The notes below the pieces were generated by a model. That model was not told where the DNA came from. It made no database searches and worked only from the letters and a program-made list of their open reading frames with translations. The position numbers were made by a program, and so were the translations under genes. DNA of 64,000 bases from Manduca sexta (lineage: Eukaryota; Arthropoda; Insecta; Lepidoptera; Sphingidae), in the NCBI RefSeq assembly GCF_014839805.1, contig NC_051115.1:744001-808000 (forward strand), written 5' to 3'. The stretch's first letter is position 1, and each line of letters begins with the position of its first letter. Shown here in pieces: positions 24,741-36,045 of the stretch.

Positions 24741-24917
24741 GCGAGCAAACTACCCCCGAACAATGCCTTCGGAGGGGGACTTAGGTATCAAATAGGAGAG
24801 AAGGGGGATTACGTATCAAATAGAGGACCCCTCCTCCCCCCCCCCATTTGCGATAACAACACCACGACTTTTCTTGTGAAATATATAAAAATCTTGAGTA
24901 ATCATTTGGAAAAAAAT

Positions 24918-25228
24918 ATAAGCGGCGATAGCCTAGTTGGGTGTGGAACGGATTGCAAAGATGAATGTCCGCAGGTTCAAATCACAAGGGCACACACCTC
25001 TGACTTTACTAAAATCATGTGTGTATTCTATGTGAATTTATCGTTCGCTATAACGGTGAAGGAAAACATCGTGAGGAAACATGCACATCTGAGAAATTGT
25101 CTACAGGAATTTCGAAGATGTGTGAAGTCTACCAATCCGCACTAGGCCAGCGTGGTGGACTAAGGGCTAATCCCTCTCAGTAGTAGAGGAGGCCCGTGCA
25201 GTGGGACAGTATATATAGGGCTGATACA
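24918..25228 (+). mobile_element. SINE-1 copy, full length
   Basis: Representative of the family. The tRNA-like head carries GATAGCCTAGTTGGGTG (A-box-like) and GCAGGTTCAAATCAC (B-box-like). The body follows with GAAGGAAAACATCGTGAGGA, and the end has GTGGGACAGTATATATAGGG. Pol III transcription and LINE-driven mobilisation are inferred from the family type. Confidence 0.85.
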
Positions 25229-25485
25229 ACTACTACATACTTATACTACTATTTGGAAAAAATACACAGTGCCTCCGATCACGCGTTCTCGACATGACGT
25301 TATCAAAACTTCCATGATAAAGTTTTGTGTCATCGTTAAAACATTATTGCCGCCTTAACTGAGCACATACGGTTATCATGTGTGCGTTGTAACGCCGCAG
25401 TTATAGCCTAACGCCGTAACAACGACGTTACATACCGTTTTGATTGTATCGTTATATCGCGCGGTTTCGGCGATGATTTTAAATT

Positions 25486-25690
25486 AAATTACATTTATAT
25501 GTTCCAATTTATTACAATTACATTTATTACAATAACATTTATTTGTTGCAATTACATTTATTCGTTGCAATTTAATTTATTTGTTACAATTTCATTTATT
25601 TGTTATAATTTCATTTGTTTATTACAATAACATTTATTTAATGCAAACGACATTTATTTATTACAATTACATTTACATACATTATTACAC
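25486..25690 (+). repeat. Degenerate AT-rich tandem repeat
   Basis: About ten imperfect units of roughly 20 bp, built around ACATTTATTTGTTACAATT. Confidence 0.7.
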
Positions 25691-26257
25691 TTACATCTAT
25701 ATCCATTTTTTACATTACATATATAATTTACCTACAAATACTTTATAATAATTTATATTTTTTTATATGGGACTGCATACTATATACTGTTGAAAAAATA
25801 TATATTAAGCAAAAATACTATATTTTCAACACCTCAATCTAATAAACAAAATCCTTAAATTTAAAAATATATGACCGCTCCTTTACTTTTGGTGATGGAA
25901 TAGCGTGTATCTGAACTTTTATAGAAATAAATCAGTAACAAATACTTATATGTTATTTTTTCTGTAAAATACTATAATGTTTTGAAGCGTGCTTTACTTT
26001 TGATAACATATTTCAAAATACAATTCCCAGAAAATTTTGGCAACCGTACTTCCCCATGCCCGACAAAAAAAGTTAAAATGACAAACAAAAGTACAAATAA
26101 CTTTACCTTACCGCACCATTATCATTAAAGTTTGTAATAATACAAAATCTTTACAAATAATGTTGTTTGCACGTAAAGTAGTTACAACCAAAATAAACTA
26201 TTGCGCGGTTTCAGAGATTACTTGAAGGTTCTTAAAGTGGAATATTTTCTCGGCGTT

Positions 26258-26556
26258 CTTTTGCCGGAATGGTATGCCAAATTTTCCGGAATTAATTCCG
26301 TTTTCCGGGATTAAAATGGTCTGTGTGGTAAGCCGAGAGATGGACAGTAAGTCGGCCAAATTTCGTCCAAATCCGTCCAGCGGTTTTAGAGTTTGGTTAG
26401 AAAAGTGTTCTTTTGCCGGAATGTAAGTCTAAATTTACCGGAATAAATTCCGTTTTCCGGGATTGCAATCGTCTGTGTGGTAATCTGGGAGATGGACAGT
26501 AAGTCGGCCAAATTTCGTCCAAATCCGTCCAGCGATTTTAGAGTTTGGTTAGAATA
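26258..26556 (+). repeat. Tandem duplication of about 150 bp
   Basis: Two adjacent units, each running from TTCTTTTGCCGGAATG to TTTTAGAGTTTGGTTAGAA, about 90% alike. Each contains AAATCCGTCCAGCG, a LINE/Helitron-like tail motif. Confidence 0.8.
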
Positions 26557-26679
26557 GTCTTCAAGTTGTATACTAATATTAATGATTGACGATTAGGCAG
26601 TTAGTTCTTTATGGAAGCCATTAACTATGTTGTAAAAAGTGTAAGCTGTGAAAAAGGTTCATATTAACAACATTACCAG

Positions 26680-27010
26680 TCTTACTTATAAACTTGTTTA
26701 TCTCGTGGGTCCTCTCAATGTTTGCCGGCAATCATGACAGCTACATTGACATTTACGTGTGTCACGGGAATATAACCTTATATACTACATAATAAGGTTA
26801 TTTTTCCGTGACACGCGTAATGTCATGTAGCTGTCAGGTTTGCCGGCAAACCAGAGAGGACTCAGGAGTGCGTTAAGAATTCCTTAAATAGCTGTCAAAA
26901 ACATCACCGGTTCCTAGTTTAAACCTTAAGAGGCAAGATGGCGGCTTGACTTACAGCTGATCGAGTTTTGTGTTTTAACTAAGCATAACTTTGCGAAATT
27001 TTTATAAGTA
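26680..27010 (+). repeat. Copy of the 0.5-kb repeat with inserted hairpin
   Basis: The flanks match 505-700. Bases 26708-26872 form a long inverted repeat (GTCCTCTC, TTTGCCGGCAA and CATGACAGCTACAT mirrored on the right arm) around a short loop at ACTACAT. The hairpin is absent from the 0.5-kb copy. Confidence 0.7.
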
Positions 27011-27029
27011 AGACTGAACAGTATAGTTA

Positions 27030-27440
27030 TATTAAACAGTAAGTTATAGATTGGAAATCAGGCCCTATTTTGTGCTCTAAAAGTTATGACCAATTGTGAA
27101 TAAGTTGTCTTATTTGAAATGTCCGTCAAGATTCCACAGCGTCCTTAGATAATAATACAAAAATAACATATCACTACATAGTATAAAACAAAGTCGCTTT
27201 CTCTGTCCCTATGTATGCTTAAATCTTTAAAACTAAGCAACGGATTTTGATGCGGTTTTTTTAATAGATAGAGTGATTCAAGAGGAAGGTTTATATGTAT
27301 AATAATAACATCCATTAAATAGTCAGCATTGCACCCGTGCGAAGCCGGGGCGGGTCGCTAGTTTACACAAAATATGATAATGTTTTTAAAAACGTGCTAA
27401 TCACGCTATGGAAATGTATAAAGTATTTTACATTGGTGTG
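27030..27440 (+). repeat. Rep-M copy split by Hel-A
   Basis: Rep-M (GTCCGTCAAGATTCCACAGC and following) is interrupted at 27171-27361 by a Hel-A element and then resumes with TTTACACAAAATATGATAAT. Confidence 0.75.
27171..27361 (+). mobile_element. Hel-A Helitron, short form, within Rep-M
   Basis: TCACTACATAGTATAAAACA to CGGGTCGCTAG, 191 bp, with A on the left and T on the right and no target duplication. The ACCCG...CGGGT hairpin segment lies before the end. The uninterrupted target is visible at about 16076-16092. Confidence 0.85.
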
Positions 27441-27651
27441 CTGTCGAGGGGTCATCATCTCTCGTCAGTCGACATTCTATTACCAATACATGTACCATCA
27501 GGTGCAGTAGCTCTTTGGCGTGCCTGTAAAAAAGCTCTTAATTTTTTACGAGCCGCCTGCCTGCCATCAGTTCTGTAGCGTACGCTATAACGAGCATATC
27601 TCATTAGAAGTCTCAGAAAAGTCCTAGACAATGTGGACCCGGGCCACACGA

Positions 27652-27948
27652 ATATAATAACATCAGGCCTGTATATACTGTCCTACTGCACGCGCCTCTA
27701 CTACTGAGAGATTAGCCCTTAGTCCACCACGCTGTAGTGCGGGCAGACTTCTCACACCCTCAAAATTCCTATAGAGAACTCAGGTATGCATGTTTCGCGA
27801 TGTTTTCCTTCACCGTTAAAGCAAGCGATAATTCACAAAGAATACACGCATTTTAGAAAAATCAGAAGTGCGTTTGAGTTTTGTACATGCGAACATTCGT
27901 CTCTGAAGTCCGTTCAATTAGGTTATCCCCGCACGAAAGTATAATTAG
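27652..27948 (-). mobile_element. SINE-1 copy
   Basis: Minus-oriented, with CAGGCCTGTATATACTGTCC at one end and the head region degenerate. A short Rep-F fragment lies just upstream (27440-27500). Confidence 0.7.
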
Positions 27949-28164
27949 TTGCAATAATCTTTAGAATTTTGTAAAGTTGTATACGCCGGAACTGATCGCG
28001 ATCTCAAAATTAAATCCAGGCTTTCCACCATCTGTTTGCCCCATGTATTGGAGTTTTTCGGTCACATAGCCAGAAAGGACGGACATAACCTCGAACTGAT
28101 GGTCACTGGCAAAGTCAAGGGCAAACGTCTGAGAGGTTGAGTTCACATGTTGTGTACTCATATA

Positions 28165-28611
28165 AAAGTTTAAATTAATTTATTCCATATTTTACGAGCA
28201 TATAAAAGAACTGCTCTAAACAACAATAAAAAAACAATTGTATTTTTTTCTCCTCTCCTTATCATGTATTGTAGTGATTTTGAAAAGAGCAACACCAGAG
28301 TTTCTTGCCCGTTCTCTGGTGAGAACTGCACGAACTGGTGGTAGAGTTAATATTGACGGAATCTAAATCACTACATAGTATAAAACAAAGTCGCTTTCTC
28401 TGTCCCTACCTTTGTATGCTTAAATCTTTAAAACTACGCAACGGATTTTGATGCGGTTTTTTTTAATAGATAGAGTGATTCAAGTGGAAGGTTTATATGT
28501 ATAATAACATCCATTAAATAGTGGAGAAATATTGCACCCGTGCGAAGCCAGGGCGGGTCGCTAGTAATGTATAAAATTTTTACGGATTGAAATAAATCAT
28601 TTCATTTCATC
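28165..28611. mobile_element. Insertion within the LINE relic, related to 43980-44150
   Basis: The segment GCAACACCAGAGTTTCTTGC, its AGAGTTAATATTGACGGAAT block and the GGATTGAAATAAATCATTTC end are mirrored at 43980-44150. It is a short non-autonomous element or LINE 3' tail, itself split by Hel-A at 28368-28564. Confidence 0.65.
28368..28564 (+). mobile_element. Hel-A Helitron, short form, exact empty site known
   Basis: TCACTACATAG...GGTCGCTAG inserted in AATCTAAA|TAATGTAT. The related copy at 44028-44046 (inverted) has AATCTAAATAATGTAT uninterrupted, so the insertion between A and T left no duplication, as expected for a Helitron. Confidence 0.9.
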
Positions 28612-29387
28612 AGATGGTCGGACTTAATCCGCTCCACGATTAACACCAAATTTCATGCTGCGCTCCACAATGCCAAACATAGGAATAGATGGCGCAACTT
28701 AATCAAAAGAAAGGTTCATGTTCAAGGGATCACGACCCTCAGCAATGAAGAATACGATGCGAGGAGGATACTTCGGAACCGTGATGCCAACCGCCCAAGG
28801 AACGCTTTATTACTTATTTATATAAAATTTATTTAAATATTGCACATAATAACTCGACATAGAAAGGTACCCTAGATTCCGAACTAGCGTTAGCTGTATC
28901 TTGGGAGCTAGTGTCTTCCCTTCCTTTACTCGCTTTAATAGACGCTCATAACACGGATGCTAGCATTTTTTATTACTTTGAATTAACCCCGATAATTGTT
29001 AGAAACACATAGATAAGCTAATTTGTAAAAACACGTACAAAGATAATATGTAAAAATATTGCGAAAGTACATGCCAACTTTGTAAAATCAATTGATTAAA
29101 AAAACAAAAAGCTATCTAGAATAGCAGCGGCGATAACACTTCGGGAATCAATAACAAAATATCAAAGCATGATAGGCATTACTGTTGTTACATTGCATAT
29201 ATTTTGCATAATCATAACGAAATTTGAAATTACTTTTTTTATCACATTGCACCTAAACAGACGATCTGATAAAGTTTTGTCACGAACAAGGAAGCAAGGC
29301 AATTTTGATAATGCCAATATTATAAAGAAAACAGACAAAATCCAAGCTAAAATTATGTTTGTTTTAAAACGATTTCAACTTTGCGTA

Positions 29388-29645
29388 TGCTGGTGATCTC
29401 TCATATGTGAGAGTCCTGGGTAGGTACCACCGCAATGTCTATTTCTATCAAGCAGTGTGTAGTAACTGTTGTTTTCCGGTTTGGATATTGTAGTGTAACT
29501 ACTGGACATAAGACTTAACATCTCACGTCTCAGGCGAGCGCAGTGGAATACCAAACACTTTGTAATTCAAAGTGTTGGTGTTTCTACTATTTCAGTCGTA
29601 TCGTTTACCAGGCGAACGGCAAGCTCGTCTCGTCATTCAAAGCAA
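29388..29645 (-). repeat. Rep-E copy, inverted
   Basis: From GATCTCTCATATGTGAGAGT to GCTCGTCTCGTCATTCAAAG. The 100-codon frame overlapping it is not a gene. Confidence 0.7.
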
Positions 29646-29959
29646 TTAATGTCAAATCTCAAATGCTTGTACGGGAACAAAAATGTACTTGCACTGTTTT
29701 TGATACCAGAAATAGATATTGTGATGGCATCTACAACCTGAATATCATAGGAGACATCTACAATCTCACTACGCATCTGCAAAAACCTTTTTTACAAAGC
29801 AAATTATTATTTCAATTTAAATATTTGATATTTTATGTGCGATAAGAAATATAATGTGTTGGTAATGCTTTTTTTATTGACCAAGGTATCGGGACGTAAA
29901 ATGTCCTGTCATTACAAAATTGTGTATGTCGCGGATATATAATAATTTGTTATCTGTAC

Positions 29960-31470
29960 GCTAACTTGACCCGGTTGACGTCACTAGGCCGCTATCGAAA
30001 AATACGGATTAGTCACAATCGGCGCACGCGCGCGATCGCATCATGGACGGGGCTGTACGGCTGTCTGCCTTAGTCTGAAACATAAAATAATAAAAAGTTA
30101 TTTGAATTTCGAATGTATTCAAATGTGATTGCGCGTTCGAATTGTGAATATTTATAAAGAATGCTTAGTAATTGTCAGTTTTGGAATTAATGTTTTTGAA
30201 ATGTGAATGTGACGTGGTTTTTCAACTTTAATATATCACACTCGCGTTCTATATTTGAAACTGTGTTGACACTGGCAATCACATGTGTAAATAGCAAATA
30301 ACTGATAACGTATATGTTTACGTTGTAAAGTTTCATTTAAACCTAAATTATAGTGATGTCAAGCATTGTTCTTCGAGTTTCCATGCAGTGTGGCGGCTTC
30401 AGCGCGCATAATTCCCTTTGCAATAAATTTTATTATGCGAGTGATATAAAAAGTGAAATATAATTAGTGAACGTATTCGATAGGAATGTTATTCGATTAA
30501 AATCGATGTTTTCATCATGGGACGACGATCGTATCGCTCCAACTTCTTTATTATGAAGCAAGGCATCTTCAAGTTGTGATACAAAAGGACTAGTGCCAAG
30601 AGGACGGTAAAGGCTGCAAAAGCGTAAATTAAAAAGGACATTTAAATTTCGAATTTAAATTATTGGATTTTGATTTTTGAATTTGGAACGTAATTTTTAA
30701 CGGTTACGGAGCTGACTGCCAGTGCTAGACTATTCTAAATCGTGCTGTATAGTTATTAAAGTGTTTTTTGCTTTGAACGTGTTGTAAAAAGCCTACTTAT
30801 GCCATTCTTTTTGCACGTCCGTACTGTCAAGAGTAGAAAGGTGCATAATTCAGAAACCATTTGCTTGTGCAGATTTTGTTGTGCCTTACGTCGCACGAGG
30901 ACAACAAGCGATTCCCTAACGAAAGTATCCGTTAGTGTATTAAAACGATACAACTTTTGTCTCTGGTCGTTCAAGTACAGACTATTTTTTGATCCATCAT
31001 GAATTATATCTTGGTTTACTCAATAAGAGATAAGAGGACAATGGAAAGTCGTATGTTTGTGTGCGTTAGAATTATGGAAATGACTTATTTGCACTAATAC
31101 GGGCGCTGTTTGTAGTTGCGTCACAGAAAATTACAGCTGTAAAGCGCAATATCATTATTATTATTTTTTAAAAATGGTACACAAGATTATCTATGGACGT
31201 GGCTGAACGCTGATTGGTCGATAATCGAACTTGTATGCACTGAGGTATTATCTTGTACTTTTAAAAAAGGAACGTCGCGCAAGACGCGTTGTCGTCATGT
31301 TGGTACTTACAAATAAATTTGGCGTGATGGAGTAATACTATCTATATCTATAGATAAGTACAGATATATGAAAGAAATACAATCGCCACAAGGCACGTAC
31401 GGACTTACATAACAAGATAATTTATATAGAAACAAGAAAGACGAGAGGATTGCTGAGATTTTTAGGGATT
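29960..31470 (+). promoter_or_regulatory. cnc: Candidate promoter and 5'UTR of the short Cnc isoform
   Basis: Mostly unique sequence in a repeat-dense intron, with a CpG-rich patch at 29975-30070 (TTGACGTCACTAGG, GGCGCACGCGCGCGATCGC). TTCGAATTT-type motifs recur near 30104, 30644 and 30674, resembling those upstream of exon 1. The exon at 31471 follows. A non-coding first exon with its own intron inside this stretch cannot be excluded. Confidence 0.4.
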
Positions 31471-31585
31471 ATGGATCTGTCTGTAGCGAGTTTGCAGTAC
31501 CCGCATCCGTACTTCCCTCTGACGCCATTCCGACCTATACTATACCGGGAACCAGACTACTACCCGTTTTATAAAATATACGATG
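31471..31585 (+). CDS. cnc: Cnc alternative first exon (short isoform)
   Basis: It begins at ATG 31471, the first in-frame ATG after a stop at 31369. It encodes MDLSVASLQYPHPYFPLTP and continues through DYYPFYKIYDG, then a GATG|GTAAGA donor in phase 1. Phase 1 is exactly what exon 6 needs (GC ATG...), giving YDGMYTMRML. Joined to exons 6-16 it gives 1329 nt, 442 residues plus stop. The Tyr/Pro-rich leader has no named domain. The isoform lacks the exon 2-5 activation region but keeps the CNC-bZIP, as short fly Cnc forms do; such forms have developmental rather than stress roles in flies (family knowledge). Confidence 0.75.
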
Positions 31586-31837
31586 GTAAGATATTTAATG
31601 GTAATACATTGGGTGGTGGTGGGAAAAATATGTTCTATTTTTAAATATAATGTTTTTCAGACAAAAGGTTTGTTAGATATAATACTTTTTACATTTCCGG
31701 TGACTAACACCGGCTGTGCAAACATTGTGAAAGAATTCATATTTCAAATTTTAAATAAAGAATACACACATTTAAATAAATAATGTGTATGAATGAATTG
31801 GAAAAATTTCATATTGTCGTTTATTATATTATGTTTT

Positions 31838-32345
31838 CAGCTTTATTTATATTATGTTTTCGGCTTCGCCCGCGTGAAGGAGTTTTTAGGGGTATTTTTT
31901 TTTTCCGACTCACTTGATATGTAGCGTTATATTATGACCAAATTACACAAAATCATTATAAATTGTAGCCTATGTGTTATTCTGATGTATGACCAATATT
32001 ACTGTGAAGTTTCATCCAAATCCGTTCAGTAGTTTTTTCGTGAAAGAGGAACAAACATACATACATCCTCGCAAACTTTCGCATTTATAATATTAGTAGA
32101 ATATTGCTCGCAATTCCGCCCGCATGAAAAAGGTTTTCCGATATCTAGCTATATTTTTCTCTCGATAAAAACTAGCCTATATCTTTCCCAGGATCTTAAA
32201 CTATCTCCATACCCAATTTCATCTAAAACATCATTTTTTTTTAATACTGTTCGGAGTTAATACGCGCGATGTTCACGTCGTATTTTAGTTCCAAGTTCGC
32301 CCACATGCCGCTGTTGGAGCCATCCAAATTCAACTTAAATTGAAC
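31838..32345. repeat. Helitron-like, Hel-B and small shared repeat
   Basis: 31838-32098 matches the element at 7565 (GGCTTCGCCCGCGTGAAGGA, TTTCGCATTTATAATATTAG). 32100-32235 is Hel-B. 32258-32345 shares GCGCGATGTTCACGTCGT with 60758-60810. Confidence 0.6.
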
Positions 32346-32583
32346 CTTTAAACCATACAATAAAGCTCAAATTCGTGTTAAACGTTCAGGACCCTATTCT
32401 CTATAAAAGTAAACTATAAAGCGGCCGTGTTTTCTTCGTGAAATCAGTACGGAATGGTATTCTGTAATTTTTTTTTTTGTAATTCACATAAATATTATTA
32501 TTTTTTAAATCCGTTTCCGCTATAACGTAGCATTAAAGTATAATAATATTCAATTTTTTTTTATGTGTAATGCTTGCAATTAG

Positions 32584-33125
32584 ACGGTAGGCTAATTGGC
32601 TTAAGCGCCATTTTTTTTGCGACACTTAGGCTAAATATGATTAACGCTAATATGTCTTAATCATAATGCCTTCCACCCTGTGTTATATACTGTGCCACTG
32701 CACGGGCCTCCTCTACTACTGAGAGGGATTAGGCCTTAGTTCACCACGCTGTAGTGCGGGTAGACTTCACACACTCTCGAAATTCCTACAGAGAACTTCT
32801 CAGGTATGCAGGATTCATCACGATGTTTTCCTTCACCGTTAGAGCAAGCGATAATTCACAAAGAATACACACATAATTTTTTTAGAAAATCAGATGTGTG
32901 CCCTTGGGATTTGAACCTGCCGACATTCGTCTCGGCAATCCGTTCCACAACCAACTAGGCTATCGCCTCAACTCCTAAAAGAAGACAGTGACAGCATGAA
33001 GTTTTAAATGCGTTTAGCGTTAAATATGTTTAGCAAGGCGGCCTAAGTTACATACATATTTAAAAAATAAAAATTAACCTTTTTAAAAATTTTCGTAAAG
33101 ATATGTCGCTTAGCCTTTAACTGTC
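32584..33125. mobile_element. MITE-S copy split by SINE-1
   Basis: The left GCTAATTGGCTTAAGCG and right ATGTCGCTTAGCCTTTAACT ends face each other. A minus-oriented SINE-1 occupies 32680-32975, with its tRNA-like head complement (GGGATTTGAACCTGC, AACTAGGCTATCGCC) intact. Confidence 0.65.
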
Positions 33126-33783
33126 GGTTATGATTATAGAACATTCAATTGTGTATTTTCGAAAATATTTCGCTTAAGACAATTAGGCTTCCAACTGTCG
33201 GTTATGATTTTGAACTTTCAATTATGTAATTATGCTGTTGGTACGCTAAATAAATTAAAAAAAAATTAAACGCGGTGCGGTGATGATGCTTGTTGCATTA
33301 TTAAAATAACGCGTGGCGCAGATAAGCCGTCAAGTGTAGAGAAACACCAACACCTTGTGAAAAAGAAACCCGATTCATTCGTCTAGTCGTAATTTTTTTG
33401 TAGGGAAGTATGACGAAGCATTTTCAGACATATAAAGCCGTTTCGTATTAAAAAATGACGATACATAATTATACTTATACTGATAGTCTATCTATATCTA
33501 TATTATTATATAAAGCTGAAGTGTTTGAACGCGCTAATCTCAGGAACTATTGGTTCGATGAAAAATATTATTTTAGGTTAGATAGCCCGTTTATCCAGGA
33601 AGGCTATGGGTTGTGTAACATCACGCTATGACCAATAGGAGCGGAGCAGCAATGATTTTTTTGCAAACAACGAAGAAAATTTATTTACTTTGAGAGCTTC
33701 CATTATGTGCGTTGCGTTTACGGTTAAAGTTAAAGCAACAACAATGTATGTCTGAATTGTTCCTTCTAAAAAGTTAAATAAAA

Positions 33784-34067
33784 TCACTACATAGTATAAA
33801 ACAAAGTCGCTTTCTCTGTCCCTATGTGTGCTTAAATCTTTAAAACTACGCAACGGATTTTGATGCGGTTTTTTAATAGATAGAGTGATTCAAGAAGGTT
33901 TATATGTATAATAACATTAAATAGTGGAGAAATACTGTTATTTTGTTATGTTATACCCGTGCGAAGCCAGAGCGGGCCGCTATGTTTTTATATACAACGT
34001 TCACAGTTTTTCTGTAGTGTATTTAGTATCAGCATTGCACCCGCGCGAAGCCGGGGCGGGTCGCTAG
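33784..34067 (+). mobile_element. Hel-A Helitron, long form with two 3' ends
   Basis: Starts TCACTACATAG. An internal first terminus ACCCGTGCGAAGCCAGAGCG...GCTAT lies at about 33955-33983, then about 85 bp follow to a second terminus ending GGTCGCTAG at 34067. It is flanked by A and T. The first end has CTAT instead of CTAG. Confidence 0.85.
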
Positions 34068-34285
34068 TATATTATAAATCAAAGTCCCCCGCCGCATCTG
34101 TCTGCCTGTTTAAACGCGATAAACTCAAAAACTAACGAACAGATTTCGATGAAATTTGGTATAGACATAGTTTAAGACCCTGGGAACGACATGGGCTACT
34201 TTCTATCCCGGGAAAATATACAGCAGGACTTTTATCCCGGAAAATTATCACGCGAGCGAAATCCGGAGCAAACGCTTCTTATATT
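34068..34285 (-). repeat. Hel-B relative
   Basis: Directly abuts Hel-A. CAAAGTCCCCCGCCGCATCT, then GATTTCGATGAAATTTGGTA and CCCGGGAAAATATACAGCAG. Confidence 0.6.
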
Positions 34286-34489
34286 ATAAACACATTGTCA
34301 TTATACTAAAATATATCGCACGGATTACGATATGAATTAGAATTCTGATAACTATTCTATTGTGTAGAAACCATTTAGGTATTTATATACCAGGCTTATG
34401 AACAGCAGCGGCGAAGCGTCCACATAACTGTATTCCTACCGGATTTCCTTTTAGGTTTATTTACGTTTGTCGCGATATATATTTTGTTT

Positions 34490-34780
34490 TGGCTTTAACT
34501 GACGAGACGAGCTTGCCGTTCGCCTGATGGTAAGCGATACGACCGCCCATAAATAGAAGAAAAACTATCCAATACCTTAAATTACAAAGTATTGTTTGGT
34601 ATTTCACTGTGCTCGCCGTCCTGAGATATGAGATGATAAGTCTTATGTCCAGTTACATTGGCTACAATGTTCAAACCGGAACACAACAGTGACTACACAC
34701 TGCTGCTTGGCAGCAGAAATACATTGCGGTAGTTCCTATCCAGGCGCACTCTCACATACAAGGGACTTAGCACCACGATA
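34490..34780 (+). repeat. Rep-E copy
   Basis: From ACTGACGAGACGAGCTTGCC to CTCTCACATACAAGGGAC. Confidence 0.75.
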
Positions 34781-34852
34781 TGTTAACTAGAGCAGTTTTC
34801 TTTGCATCATAAAAGAAATTACTTCTCGCCACGATAACTAGCTTGGTACTTA

Positions 34853-35240
34853 TAGGGTACCGGACTCATTTTTGTTCTTTACTATTATTCAATATTAACA
34901 TAATATAAATTATAACACAGAAGGAATTATTAAAATCCGGCAAAAAATCAACAAGTTATAAGTATTTGAATTTCGGTGGAAGGGGTGATTAACAAGAAAC
35001 AGAAAAGGGACGAAATACCAACATGTGACGTTATCGGGAATTAAGACGCGTGCGAAAGAAAGAGATGAAGCGATATCCCCACATCGCGCCCGCTTCTGCA
35101 CGTTACAATATTTTAAATATGAAGTACTCGCTCATTTTTTAACCAATTTTTATGCAGTTTTCGCAGGAGTGGTTCTTTTTCGTATTATTTACCATTACAT
35201 ATAGAATAATGTACAAAATCAAACATAGGCCGGTCCCCTA
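34853..35240 (+). mobile_element. MITE-G copy
   Basis: TAGGGTACCGGACTCATTTT to GGCCGGTCCCCTA. One of the best-preserved copies, with an inverted terminus of about 12 bp. Confidence 0.85.
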
Positions 35241-35616
35241 TTGCCAGCCCTGTACATGCTAACTTACTCCTGTGGGATCACAAAACGAAGCGTGAAGAAG
35301 CATCTCAGTGGACCGGCACCATCATCAGCCACTAAGGCCACTGCTAAACATAGACTTCTCCTGAAGATTTGCCAACGGATAGTCCAAAGCGGCCTACAGC
35401 GTATTTCCGCTCACTTTATCAAGTCATCAGTCCACCTGCAAGCAGACATGATTGTGTAGAATGGCATGAGATTGCCATCTGCTGCCATTCGATACATTAT
35501 CTGGTCAGCAACGCGCTTACCATTATGTGCAGAGCAATTTGTAATGCTTGATAAAAAACATATTTGCAATTACTTTCTATTTGATTAATTTCGTTGCGAT
35601 AAGACTGCTTAATAAT
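35241..35616 (+). other. Unassigned sequence next to MITE-G
   Basis: Open frames of 60-72 codons overlap here but resemble no protein I know. Segments such as AACGGATAGTCCAAAGCGGC look repeat-derived. No gene is called. Confidence 0.3.
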
Positions 35617-36045
35617 AAATAATAATATCAGCCCTGTATTGTATACTTGCCCACTGCTGAGCACGGGCCTCCTCTACTATTGAGAGGGATTAGGCCTTAG
35701 TCCACCACGCTGGCCTAGTGCGGATTGGTAGACTTCACACACCTTCGAAATTCCTATAGAGTACTTCTCAGATGTGCAGGTTTCCTCACGATGTTTTCCT
35801 TCACCGTTAAAGCGAACGATAAATTCACAAAGAATACAGACATGATTTTTTAGAAAAGTCAGAGGTGTGTTTGGGATTTGAACCTGCGGACATTCGCCTC
35901 GGCAGTCCGTTCCACACCCAACTAGGCTAAGACTGCTTAGTGTTCCCTAAATGTCGCTTAGCATCACCGCTCGGTGTCATGTCCTCGATCCTGGCTTGCT
36001 GGAGATGTAGTGGTGGCTGTGTAGGCGGGTTAGTAAAAAGGATAT
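35617..36045 (-). repeat. SINE-1 copy and Rep-P fragment
   Basis: 35617-35935 is a full minus-oriented SINE-1 (head complement GGCAGTCCGTTCCACACCCA). 35940-36045 is a diverged Rep-P. Confidence 0.75.

Larger units (their letters stand above)
28045..28800 (+). pseudogene. LINE reverse-transcriptase C-terminal fragment, split by insertions
   Basis: 28045-28137 reads in one frame as LEFFGHIARKDGHNLELMV, then TGKVKGKRLRG. From 28612 the same kind of frame continues as RWSDLIRSTINTKF and later RNRWRNLIKRKV, to about 28800. FGHIxR, GKxxGKRxRG and RWSD are hallmarks of the C-terminal part of RT proteins of common insect LINEs. Between them, 28138-28611 is foreign sequence: a LINE-tail-like element with a Hel-A inside. 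A few residues that usually link RG to RWSD are missing. It is a dead fragment. Confidence 0.75.

Noticed and set aside
24918..25145. 89-codon gene
   Set aside because: The frame is entirely SINE-1 sequence and is broken in the other copies.
31450..31470. Start of the short isoform at TTG 31450
   Set aside because: Only the ATG at 31471 is a normal eukaryotic start.
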